From SAR202 cluster bacterium bin22 (GTDB lineage Bacteria; Chloroflexota; Dehalococcoidia; Lucifugimonadales; UBA3495), in NCBI GenBank assembly GCA_002238505.1, contig MPMM01000004.1:156608-220607 (forward strand): DNA of 64,000 nucleotides, in the 5' to 3' direction. The translations under genes were made by a program, and so were the position numbers. Shown here piece after piece: positions 46,330 to 53,570 of the stretch. Numbering within the stretch: the stretch's first letter is position 1; every line of letters begins with the position of its first letter. The notes under the pieces are model-generated. The model was not told where the DNA came from. It saw only the letters and a program-made list of their open reading frames with translations, and did not search any database.

Positions 46330-46773
46330 ATGACTCAACAGGTAATGCACGCGCAAATGGGGGGATCCACCAGCGGCTCCGAAGAACTGGTAGGGGCTGG
46401 CGCAGTCACTTTCGGCCTCGAGTACCGCACCAACGTCGGCGCGATGAATGATGAAGGTATCTGCATCCACGTTTACGGCAATGGCATTGAGGGCGATGAC
46501 AAGGAACTGCTGCGGTTCGACTGCTTCCGCATCAATCCTCACTACCACTACCGCAACAAGCCTATTGACCAGAACGACCGCCTGGAGCTTGACTTCACCG
46601 CCGAAGGCGACCCCCTGTCCTGGACTCTCGACAAGATCCAGAATCGGCTTCCCATCATGCTGATCCGCTGCAAGGCCGACGAAGTCGCCCGCTCCGTGGA
46701 CCAGCGGGACGTCAACGCCGCGATGCCCAAGATAGTTGCCTGGGCCGAGACCAAGACCCACAACCGGGGCTGA
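46330..46773 (+). CDS. Unknown protein of 147 residues
   Basis: The product begins MTQQVMHAQMGGSTSGSEE and has a soluble alpha/beta look, with GICIHVYGNGIEGDDKELLRFDCF and HYHYRNK as distinctive segments. There are no membrane spans or signal peptide. The stretch of His and Tyr (NPHYHYRN) may bind metal, but this is inference. GGGAGGAAAAG lies nine bases upstream of the ATG. A family B repeat follows 42 bases after the stop codon. Confidence 0.65.
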   Translation: MTQQVMHAQMGGSTSGSEELVGAGAVTFGLEYRTNVGAMNDEGICIHVYGNGIEGDDKELLRFDCFRINPHYHYRNKPIDQNDRLELDFTAEGDPLSWTLDKIQNRLPIMLIRCKADEVARSVDQRDVNAAMPKIVAWAETKTHNRG

Positions 46774-46814
46774 ACGGCGCGGCAGGGGCCAACCGCCAGT
46801 CATATTGGGCTTTA

Positions 46815-46978
46815 AGGGGTGTCGTCAAATGCCGAGTTTCGTCATTCCGGCGAAAGCCGGAATCCAGATCCGTCAAGAACATGGCTGATATGCTCAGCGA
46901 TATACCAGGACTCCGGTATATCGCCTGTTTACACCCGATACCCAACCAGCAGGAAATACTAACTTGACGACAACCCCT
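46815..46978. repeat. Family B repeat with perfect 8-bp target duplication (reference copy)
   Basis: Starts AGGGGTGTCGTCAAAT and ends TTGACGACAACCCCT. GGGCTTTA flanks it at 46807-46814 and 46979-46986. Inside is ATTCCGGCGAAAGCCGGAAT, a perfect hairpin, and a second palindrome around GATATACCAGGACTCCGGTATATC. No open frame of note. This is the best-preserved insertion of the family in the window. Confidence 0.9.
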
Positions 46979-47059
46979 GGGCTTTATCGCTTCCACTCTG
47001 CGGGGCGGGAATATTTCCTGCCCCGCTTGGCTTTTTCCAAAGGGGCAGGTGAATTGCTG

Positions 47060-47794
47060 ATGATCCGAAAATTGTTTTTGGTCGGGATTCTGGCGCTGGT
47101 ACTGGCCGCCACAGCCTGCGGTGGTACGACGCAGGTGCGTATCGGTACCGAGGGCGCGTACCCTCCCTTCGGCTACATCAACGATGCCGGCGAACTGGAA
47201 GGGTACGAAATCGAACTGGGAGCCGAGTTGTGCCGGCGGGCTGAGCTTGACTGTTCCTGGGTGGTCAATGACTGGGAGTCCATAATTCCCAATCTCCAGG
47301 CCAACAAGTATGACGCGATTATGGCTGGCATGAGCATTACCGAGGAGCGAGACCGGCTGATTGACTTCACCGAACCCTACGTCCCCCCGGAAGCCTCGGT
47401 CTTTGTGGCCTTGGCCGGCGCGGGAGAGAACGTCACCGCTGGTCGGGTCGCCGTGCAAACCGCTACGGTCCAGGCCGGACACCTGGAGGGAAAAGTCTCC
47501 GACCTTATGGAATTTGACCTGGCCGAACAAACCATCGAAGCCGTGCTGAATGGGGAAGCGGACTCCACCTTCGCCAGCCACTCTTATTTGAAGGATATCG
47601 TCTCCGCCAGCGAAGGTGAATTGGCCTTCGTGGGTCCAACTCTGTTCCTGGGCAAGGGCGCGGGCATAGGGGTCAGGGAAGGAGACGAGGAGCTTCGCGA
47701 CAAGTTGAACGGCGCTATTGCTTCCATGAAGGAAGACGGTTCTCTCAATGACCTGATCAGGAAATGGCTCGGAGAAGACGAACCCACCTTCTAG
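47060..47794 (+). CDS. Amino-acid ABC transporter solute-binding lipoprotein
   Basis: A protein of about 244 residues starting with MIRKLFLVGILALVLAATAC, a lipoprotein signal whose lipobox is ATAC. The mature part is a bacterial extracellular solute-binding family 3 fold: IGTEGAYPPFGYINDAGELEGYE, then IIPNLQANKYDAIMAGMSITEERDR and IDFTEP. Polar amino acids are the usual ligands. The start at 47060 is chosen because the signal peptide begins there; the upstream open frame overlaps a family B repeat. No permease or ATPase gene is adjacent. Confidence 0.9.
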   Translation: MIRKLFLVGILALVLAATACGGTTQVRIGTEGAYPPFGYINDAGELEGYEIELGAELCRRAELDCSWVVNDWESIIPNLQANKYDAIMAGMSITEERDRLIDFTEPYVPPEASVFVALAGAGENVTAGRVAVQTATVQAGHLEGKVSDLMEFDLAEQTIEAVLNGEADSTFASHSYLKDIVSASEGELAFVGPTLFLGKGAGIGVREGDEELRDKLNGAIASMKEDGSLNDLIRKWLGEDEPTF

Positions 47795-47796
47795 TG

Positions 47797-47953
47797 CCTG
47801 CCGTCTAAAGTCGATTCTCGTCATTCTGGCGAAAGCCGGAATCCAGGTCTTAATTATGGGTGATGACCTCCGCGATGTAACAAGGCCTTGTATTGCAGCG
47901 CATTTGCACCCGATCACCAACCGGCAGTAATGGCTAATTTGACGACACCCCCA
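47797..47953. repeat. Family B repeat (second subtype), just after a stop codon
   Basis: Begins about three bases after the solute-binding protein's stop codon with CTGCCGTCTAAAGTC, has CATTCTGGCGAAAGCCGGAA and GGTGATGACCTCCGCGATGT, and ends TTTGACGACACCCCC. It is closest to the 34.7-kb copy. Confidence 0.8.
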
Positions 47954-48077
47954 GGGTCGAGAACTTCACCTTCTTGGCCACTGCTGTGCTGCCCCGGTTT
48001 GCGAGGCTTGCTCCCATTCCAATTAGAACCCTTGTGATAAACTAGCCCCTGTTCGCACCAACATTCAAGGAGGAATC

Positions 48078-48623
48078 ATGCCCCCCAAGCAATATGCCAG
48101 CCCGCCCGACCTGATACTTGACCCTGCAAAGGTTTACTTTGCCAACATTCAAACCAGTCATGGCAACTTGCTGGTGCAGCTTTTTGCCGACGAAGCCCCC
48201 CGTACTGTCAACAATTTCGTTTTCCTGGCCCGTGAGGGTTTCTACGAAGACGGGTGCTTCCACCGGGTGATCAAGGACTTTATGATTCAGGGCGGTTGCC
48301 CCGACGGCAACGGCCGCGGCGGTCCCGGTTACCGCTTCCAGGACGAGCCCGTCACCCGTCCCTACGTCAAGGGGACCCTGGCCATGGCCAATGCGGGCCC
48401 AAACACCAATGGCAGTCAGTTCTTCATTGTCCACGGCGCCAACGTGGGGCTGCCGCCCAACTACACTATCTTTGGCATGCTCGTGGATGGTGAAGAAATC
48501 CTGGACACCCTGGCCGATTCCCCCGTGGGTTCCGGCGCCGGCGGCGAACGCTCCGCCCCCGCCGACCGGCTGCAAATTACCAACATCGAGATCCACGAAA
48601 GGGAAGTTCAAGCTGCGGGTTAA
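48078..48623 (+). CDS. Cyclophilin-type peptidyl-prolyl isomerase
   Basis: A 181-residue cytoplasmic enzyme that speeds proline cis-trans isomerisation. GNLLVQLFADEAPRTVNNFVFLAREGFY is near residue 29; the catalytic region is CFHRVIKDFMIQGGCPDGNGRGGPGY (Arg near residue 63), and NAGPNTNGSQFFIVHG near 104 completes the active site. There is no signal peptide. AAGGAGG lies four bases before the ATG. Confidence 0.96.
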   Translation: MPPKQYASPPDLILDPAKVYFANIQTSHGNLLVQLFADEAPRTVNNFVFLAREGFYEDGCFHRVIKDFMIQGGCPDGNGRGGPGYRFQDEPVTRPYVKGTLAMANAGPNTNGSQFFIVHGANVGLPPNYTIFGMLVDGEEILDTLADSPVGSGAGGERSAPADRLQITNIEIHEREVQAAG

Positions 48624-48647
48624 CATCGTTCCAGGTTTGAATTGCAA

Positions 48648-48682
48648 AAGGGGCAGGCCGACAAGCCTGCCCCTTCTCTTTC
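48648..48682 (+). terminator. Rho-independent terminator after the cyclophilin gene
   Basis: AAGGGGCAGGC (48648-48658) pairs perfectly with GCCTGCCCCTT (48665-48675); six-base loop, tail CTCTTTCG. Confidence 0.88.
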
Positions 48683-48887
48683 GCCGGTACGATCGCGTGT
48701 CCATCTTGGGGCAAACCCCGTCGTTCCCGCGCGGTCGTGAACCTCGCAGGGGTTAAGTCAGGATTCGTGGTCTCGCGGCTATGACATACCAGGCAGCAGG
48801 ACACTCATGCGTTTGCCCCGGGATGACAGCCTGTCCGGGAAACAAAGGTTCCCCGGGGTCTGCCAATTTATCCTGTTCATCCATGTT

Positions 48888-50243
48888 TTAATCCCCCCGC
48901 ACCCTCGGCTTGCGGGCGAACAGGAACAGGACGCCCCCCAGGAAGTTGAACCCCGCCAGTATCAGGAACGCCATATCGTACGAGTCCTGGATGTCCCGCA
49001 TATATCCTGCCATGGGCGACCCTATCAGCAGCAGCACGTTCATTGGCACCGTGGACAGCCCCAGGATACGCCCAAAGGAAGTCCGCCCGAAGTATTCGCC
49101 CCTTATCGCGGTGGTCAGCGGATTTCTCCCACCGAACCCGATGCCGAAAAGCACGGCATACAGGTAGAACATCAGCAGCGAGGACGCCATTGTCAGCACC
49201 ACCACTGCCGCCGCCTGGATGGTAGTGAAGATGAACAGCGCGATGTTCTTGGGCCACCGGTCTCCCACGTAACCACCCACCAGCTGGAACACCATTGCCG
49301 TCGCGGTATAGACCACCACAATCCAGCCCGTGGTCTGCACGTCGAATCCCTTGTCCTTCAGCAGCAGCCCCAGGTGGGTCATGATTGCCAGGATAACCAT
49401 GGATGTAAAGCCGTGGCCGAAGGAGATAAGCCAGAAAGCCGAAGTGCGTAGCGCCTGTCCGGCCGTTATGTCGCCATCGTCCTGAACGGCGGGACGGCGG
49501 GAAGCAGCCGTGGCAGAGGCTGGCCTGGCGGTAGGCGAGGGCCCACCCGTACTCGACGACTCCTGGGAGACGCTGGCTGCGGCAGGCGCGGGTGTATCCC
49601 CGTCGGGAAGCTGACCGTACTCCTGCGGGCGGTTGCGGATAAGCCTGGTCAGTGGGAAGGCTATTACCAGCGTAAATACCCCGAGAATCAGCGCAGTCAA
49701 TTGCCAGCCCAGCCGTGTCTGTTCGGGATCTATGGCCCAGGCGATGGCCGGAACCAGCAGCAATGCGCCGATGCGGCTGCCCACGTTGGCCCAGCCCATG
49801 GCCGTGGCCCGGCGCCGGGAAAACCAGTTGTTGATGGTGGTCATCAGGGGCAGCCAGCTTCCCAGACCCTGTCCCAGCGCCATGACGATGAACGCCAGGT
49901 AGAACATCCACAGGTTCCGCACTCCGGCGAAAATCAGGAAGCCCACGCCCAGGATCAGCAGCCCCATCAAAACCATCCGGCGCGCCCCCAGCCGGTCGGT
50001 CATGTAACCTTCAAGGGGCCCCATCAGCCCGCCCTCAATGCGGGTGAAGGTCAACGCCAGGCCCAGTTGCCCTCGGCTCCAGCCAAAGTGGCTCTCCAGG
50101 GCCACGGACCACACGGCCATGGCATGGTAAAGGGGTACGGTGGCAATGGTCATGGTGAACCCGCTGATGGCCACCAGCCACCATCCGTAGAAGACACCCC
50201 GTGCTTTGCTGGGAGCGGAGGTAATTTGGCTTGCCAGACCCAA
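48888..50243 (-). CDS. MFS transporter, related to the 26.7-kb copy
   Basis: A 451-residue, 12-span carrier. FYGWWLVAISGFTMT opens span 1, GYMTDRLGARRMVLMG is the MFS A-motif, and a Pro/Ala/Ser-rich loop (about 205-245) joins the halves. It resembles the other MFS protein in this window in motif and loop placement. The first start is a TTG at 50243; no better ribosome-binding site is visible. The stop codon is about 25 bases from a fragment of the GxxExxY cassette end (TATCCTGTTCATCCATG). Confidence 0.85.
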   Translation of the reverse strand: MGLASQITSAPSKARGVFYGWWLVAISGFTMTIATVPLYHAMAVWSVALESHFGWSRGQLGLALTFTRIEGGLMGPLEGYMTDRLGARRMVLMGLLILGVGFLIFAGVRNLWMFYLAFIVMALGQGLGSWLPLMTTINNWFSRRRATAMGWANVGSRIGALLLVPAIAWAIDPEQTRLGWQLTALILGVFTLVIAFPLTRLIRNRPQEYGQLPDGDTPAPAAASVSQESSSTGGPSPTARPASATAASRRPAVQDDGDITAGQALRTSAFWLISFGHGFTSMVILAIMTHLGLLLKDKGFDVQTTGWIVVVYTATAMVFQLVGGYVGDRWPKNIALFIFTTIQAAAVVVLTMASSLLMFYLYAVLFGIGFGGRNPLTTAIRGEYFGRTSFGRILGLSTVPMNVLLLIGSPMAGYMRDIQDSYDMAFLILAGFNFLGGVLFLFARKPRVRGD

Positions 50244-50909
50244 AGATACTCTCGTTGTTATGAGTATTTGCCGCGCGGCTGTGGCATCCGTCCTGCAAGG
50301 ACGTCTCGCTCCACCGCCGGGAGGGTCAGTGTAGCACAGGACTCCCCGCCCCTCAGTAGCGCTGCAATACCTTAACCCGACATAATGCGTCAGTCACCCC
50401 GCGAAGCCAGCCAGAAAGCCAACCCAAAGTCCCTTCCCCCTCGAAGGGGGAAGGTTAGGATGGGGGTGACCCCTCCCAACCAGCAAACCAACCCAAAATC
50501 CCTTCCCCCTCGAAGGGGGAAGGTTAGAGCCTGTCCTGAGCCTGCCGAAGGAATGGGAGTGACACCCGGCCAACCCGCAAACCAACCCAAAGTCCCTTCC
50601 CCCTCGAAGGGGGAAGGTCAGATGGGGGTGAACCCCGGCCAACCAGCAAACCAACCCAAAGTTCCCTTCCCCCTCGAAGGGGGAAGGTTAGGATGGGGGT
50701 GACCCCCCGCCAACCGACAAACCCACCCCAAATTCCCCCCCCCCCTGGAAGGGGAAAGGTGAGGGGGGGGGTGACCCCCCGCCAACCAGCAAACTAACCC
50801 AAAGTCCCTTCCCCGGCTTTGCGGAAAAGTCCTTCTTGATGAAATAGTCCCAAAGGAACCGCCCCTCCGACCACACCGGCGCGTTTCGACTCCCTGGCCA
50901 GATTCCTAC
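50244..50909. other. Intergenic region dominated by a REP tandem array
   Basis: No gene is supported; every open frame here reads through the array. The array (50400-50815) is listed separately. The promoter of the MFS gene should lie in 50244-50390. Confidence 0.6.
50400..50815. repeat. Tandem array of six REP-like units, about 70 bp each
   Basis: Each unit is AACCAACCCAAAGTCCCTTC, then a CCCCCTCGAAGGGGG palindrome, then GGTTAGGATGGGGGTGACCC. Units begin near 50418, 50486, 50580, 50650, 50719 and 50790. The second unit has the extra GAGCCTGTCCTGAGCCTGCC insert. The fifth unit has decayed into long C and G runs. Confidence 0.88.
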
Positions 50910-51713
50910 TCAGTTGCTATTCCCCTGACTGGTAGTTGTGGTAAGGACTTCCAGCATCTGGGAATGCCCACGCCAACCCGCTTCACTCACGGCAGTTTCT
51001 CCGGTTGTGCAGGGCAGCAGCGGGTCTGCTCCGGCTTCTACCAGGCTCCTTGCAACTTCTATGTGGTTACGCCAGGCCGCCTCCACAATGACGGGACACC
51101 CGTCAGCATCACGAATGTTGGGGTCGGCCCCGCCCTCCAATAACAGCCTGACGATATCAGGTTTGTCACGCCAGACTGCTTCGTGCAGCACGGGGTTGCC
51201 TTCTGCATCCCGTGCATTGACGTCGGCATTGGCGCTGATGAGAATCTTGACCGTCTCCGTATCCCCACGCCAGACCGAGTCGTGGAGTATGGAGTTGCCG
51301 CCGGAGTCTTGAGCTTCAGACATAGGCGCGGACGTGGGGGTCGGCTGCGGCGCTTCCGTTGGTGGAACTTCGGTAGGGGCCGCAGAAACGGCACCCTGCT
51401 CCTCCTGTGCCTGTTGAACCAACGCTTCCAGCGCTACGATTGTGGCCTGTAGCCCCGCATCCTGTGCCGGGGGCGGGACTTCTGCTGCCGGGGTGGGTTG
51501 CGCGTTAACGGTGGGCGCTGGCACTGGCGTGGGTGGCTCTGCCGCCTCAAGGAGGCGGGATTGCATGGCTTCTATGGTGGCCTGCAAATTAACCTCCGGC
51601 GGCGGTTCCGGCGTGGGCATGGGCGTGGGTGTCGGTTCTTCTGGACCGCAGGCTATCACCAGCAGGGCCAGGGCAATGGCCATAACAGCCCAAGCTTGAT
51701 GTAATCGTTTCAT
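50910..51713 (-). CDS. Ankyrin-repeat lipoprotein with Pro/Thr-rich linker
   Basis: A protein of about 267 residues. The signal MKRLHQAWAVMAIALALLVIAC ends in a lipobox, so it should be a lipoprotein. A linker (about residues 27-135) is rich in Pro, Thr, Ala and Glu (TPTPMPTPEPPPE) with short helical stretches (LQATIEAMQSRLLEAA, LQATIVALEALVQQA). Four ankyrin repeats follow (about 140-260), with patterns such as GNPVLHEAVWRDKPDIVRLLLEGGADP. They probably bind protein partners outside the cell. GGAGAA precedes the ATG at 51713. Confidence 0.85.
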   Translation of the reverse strand: MKRLHQAWAVMAIALALLVIACGPEEPTPTPMPTPEPPPEVNLQATIEAMQSRLLEAAEPPTPVPAPTVNAQPTPAAEVPPPAQDAGLQATIVALEALVQQAQEEQGAVSAAPTEVPPTEAPQPTPTSAPMSEAQDSGGNSILHDSVWRGDTETVKILISANADVNARDAEGNPVLHEAVWRDKPDIVRLLLEGGADPNIRDADGCPVIVEAAWRNHIEVARSLVEAGADPLLPCTTGETAVSEAGWRGHSQMLEVLTTTTSQGNSN

Positions 51714-51840
51714 CCTAGTTCTCCATTTGCCCATCTGGGCCGTCGTTCGTGTTGTGCTTTGGCGGTTCCCTGCCAGACCAAATCAAAAAACATACACTAA
51801 GCCATACATTAAGGAAAAGGAAGCGAGGGAAGCGGCTGCA

Positions 51841-51936
51841 TAGGGTTGCATTTCAGGTGGTATAGACAACCGGAACGGTAGGGGCAGACCTGTGTGTCTG
51901 CCCTTGTCTCACAAACGAAACCACCTGAATAGGAAC
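51841..51936. repeat. Family D repeat, copy 1
   Basis: TTTCAGGTGG (51851) to CCACCTGAA (51929) are inverted ends. Between them is the hairpin GGGCAGACCTGTGTGTCTGCCC followed by TTGTC. Copy 2 lies at 53238-53331 on the other side of rsmI in the same orientation. Confidence 0.8.
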
Positions 51937-52017
51937 GGTACTAAGCGGCTGAAGGTCGGTGCCTCACAACGTATTCGTAAGGCCCACAAATGCGGCTGAT
52001 GAAAAAGCAACGATCTC

Positions 52018-52186
52018 AAAATCCCTTCCCCCTCAAAGGGACAAGGCCAGGCTGGGGGTGATGCCCTTTCAAAGTCCCTTCCCCCTCGAAGGGGGAAGGT
52101 TAGAGCCTGTCCTGATCCTGCCGAAGGAATGGGGGTGACCCCCGCCAACCAGCAAGCCAACGAAAAGTCCCTTCCCCCTCGAAGGC
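52018..52186. repeat. REP-like units related to family A
   Basis: Contains ATCTCAAAATCCCTTCCCCC, a partial unit, then a CCCTTCCCCCTCGAAGGGGG palindrome with GAGCCTGTCCTGATCCTGCC, then the left half of a third unit, cut by the family B relic. Confidence 0.75.
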
Positions 52187-52315
52187 TGTCGTCAAATGGA
52201 AGGTAGAACTCCCCGAGCGTCCCTCTTCGTCTTTCCCGCGAAGGCTGGAACCTGGATGGCTGAGGTCGAGATTCCTGCCTTAGTAGCAATGGCATTGAAT
52301 ATGACGACACCCCTA
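52187..52315. repeat. Degenerate family B repeat at the rsmI stop codon
   Basis: Ends GGCTGTCGTCAAATGG and AATATGACGACACCCCTA are inverted; the middle has CTTTCCCGCGAAGGCTGGAA but is shorter than usual. Its right end overlaps the TAG of rsmI (minus strand, 52313-52315) and it interrupts a REP unit on its left. Confidence 0.65.
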
Positions 52316-53152
52316 GCCGGCGGTGTCCCAGCCAGTCTCCACCCACAGCCGGTACACCTCGCTCCGGGGCAGGCCCGTCGCCGCCGTCACCTGCGCCACC
52401 GCGTCCCGGGCCCGGCTCCCCGACTGTCGAAGCACCGACAATTGCTGCCGTGCGATATCCGGGCTGTCTGCCCGGTCTCCCTCTTCCAAAGCCTCTGCCC
52501 CGGCTATTACCAGCACAAACTCCCCTCGGGGCGCCTCAAAATGTTCCATCGCCTCGGATACCGGGCCGCGCCACACCTCTTCGTGCAGCTTGGTCAATTC
52601 CCGGCATACCGCAATGTGCCGGTCTCCCAGCGTTTGCAGCAAGTCCTCCAGCAGGTTCTTGAGCCGGTGGGGAGCTTCAAAGGCGACCAGGGTTTCCTGG
52701 AATGTCGATGCCCTCGCTAGCCTTTCCCTTCGTTCCTTGCGGCGGCGCGGCAGGAACCCAAGGAACAGGAAGGCGTCTGCCGGCATCCCTGACGCGGCCA
52801 GCGCCGTGGTAACTGCCGAAGGTCCGGGAACTGCCTGTGCCGAAAACCCTTCCCCTGCAATGGCGGCAACAACAGCAGCGCCGGGGTCGCTGACCCCGGG
52901 CATACCCGCATCGGTTACCAGGGCCACATCCCCTTCCGCGAGAGCCCGCAACAGTTCCGGCAGCCTCTGCCGCCAGTTGTGCTCGTTGCAACTGACCAGC
53001 GGGACCCGAATTCCCAGGTGGTTCAGCAGGCGGCGGGAAACCCGCGTGTCCTCCGCTGCCACCAGCGACACTTCCCCCAGTACCCGCGCTGCTCGCAGGG
53101 TCAGGTCCTCCAGGTTTCCAATGGGTGTCCCCACCACGTACAAAGTACCCAT
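52313..53152 (-). CDS. rsmI: 16S rRNA (cytidine1402-2'-O)-methyltransferase
   Basis: RsmI methylates the ribose of C1402 in the decoding centre using S-adenosylmethionine. The 279-residue protein has GTLYVVGTPIGNLEDLTLRA at the start, EDTRVSRRLLNHLGI near 34, LVTDAGMPGVSDPG near 79 and GFLPRRRKER near 130, all tetrapyrrole-methylase-fold RsmI marks. The stop codon is formed at the edge of a family B relic. Confidence 0.95.
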   Translation of the reverse strand: MGTLYVVGTPIGNLEDLTLRAARVLGEVSLVAAEDTRVSRRLLNHLGIRVPLVSCNEHNWRQRLPELLRALAEGDVALVTDAGMPGVSDPGAAVVAAIAGEGFSAQAVPGPSAVTTALAASGMPADAFLFLGFLPRRRKERRERLARASTFQETLVAFEAPHRLKNLLEDLLQTLGDRHIAVCRELTKLHEEVWRGPVSEAMEHFEAPRGEFVLVIAGAEALEEGDRADSPDIARQQLSVLRQSGSRARDAVAQVTAATGLPRSEVYRLWVETGWDTAG

Positions 53153-53237
53153 GCTCGAAATATACGCTTAAGGATGTATTCCTTCAAATGGCCGGACACC
53201 ATTCCTCAGCCGCCCCGGAACGTTGGCCCGCTGGCCG

Positions 53238-53331
53238 TAGGGTTGCATTTCAGGTGGTATGGACATCCGGAACGGTAGGGGCAGACCTGTGTGTCTGCCC
53301 TTGTCTCACTGAAACCACCTGAATATGAACG
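53238..53331. repeat. Family D repeat, copy 2
   Basis: TTTCAGGTGG (53248) to CCACCTGAAT (53325), same inner hairpin as copy 1, and the same flank GTAGGGTTGCA on the left. Confidence 0.8.
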
Positions 53332-53343
53332 GTACTCCGCTGG

Positions 53344-53477
53344 CAGGGTCTTTCGACTATTGTGGCAGAGTCTCTTCCACCGTTCGCCCTGAGCCTGTCG
53401 AAGGGCCGCCCGGAATGGCTCTCCAGGCTCACCACGAACGGACTCGAGGAGTTGCCACCGACAATCGAAAGACCCTG
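53344..53477. repeat. Family C repeat
   Basis: Complete ends CAGGGTCTTTCGACTATTG and ACAATCGAAAGACCCTG. No convincing target duplication (only TCCGC is shared), so it may be old. Confidence 0.85.
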
Positions 53478-53570
53478 GGTCCGCGACCCTTCCCTTGCCG
53501 AAACTGGAAGGTCAAGGTAAGCTCTTAACGTCCCGTGTGGGGCCCAGTCCAGAACGCAAAGGAGATCTTT

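Larger units (their letters stand above)
51735..52312. other. Intergenic region packed with three repeat families
   Basis: A family D copy, REP units and a family B relic leave little unique sequence. No gene is supported; a minus-strand open frame here merely reads through them. Confidence 0.6.
53153..53570. other. Intergenic region with two repeats
   Basis: Family D copy 2 and a family C copy account for most of it. The promoter for the TPP enzyme should be in the last 90 bases; none is evident. Confidence 0.5.

Noticed and set aside
50400..50815. CRISPR array in the 70-bp REP array
   Set aside because: The spacing sequence is the same in every unit and the palindrome is far too long for a typical CRISPR repeat; no cas genes.
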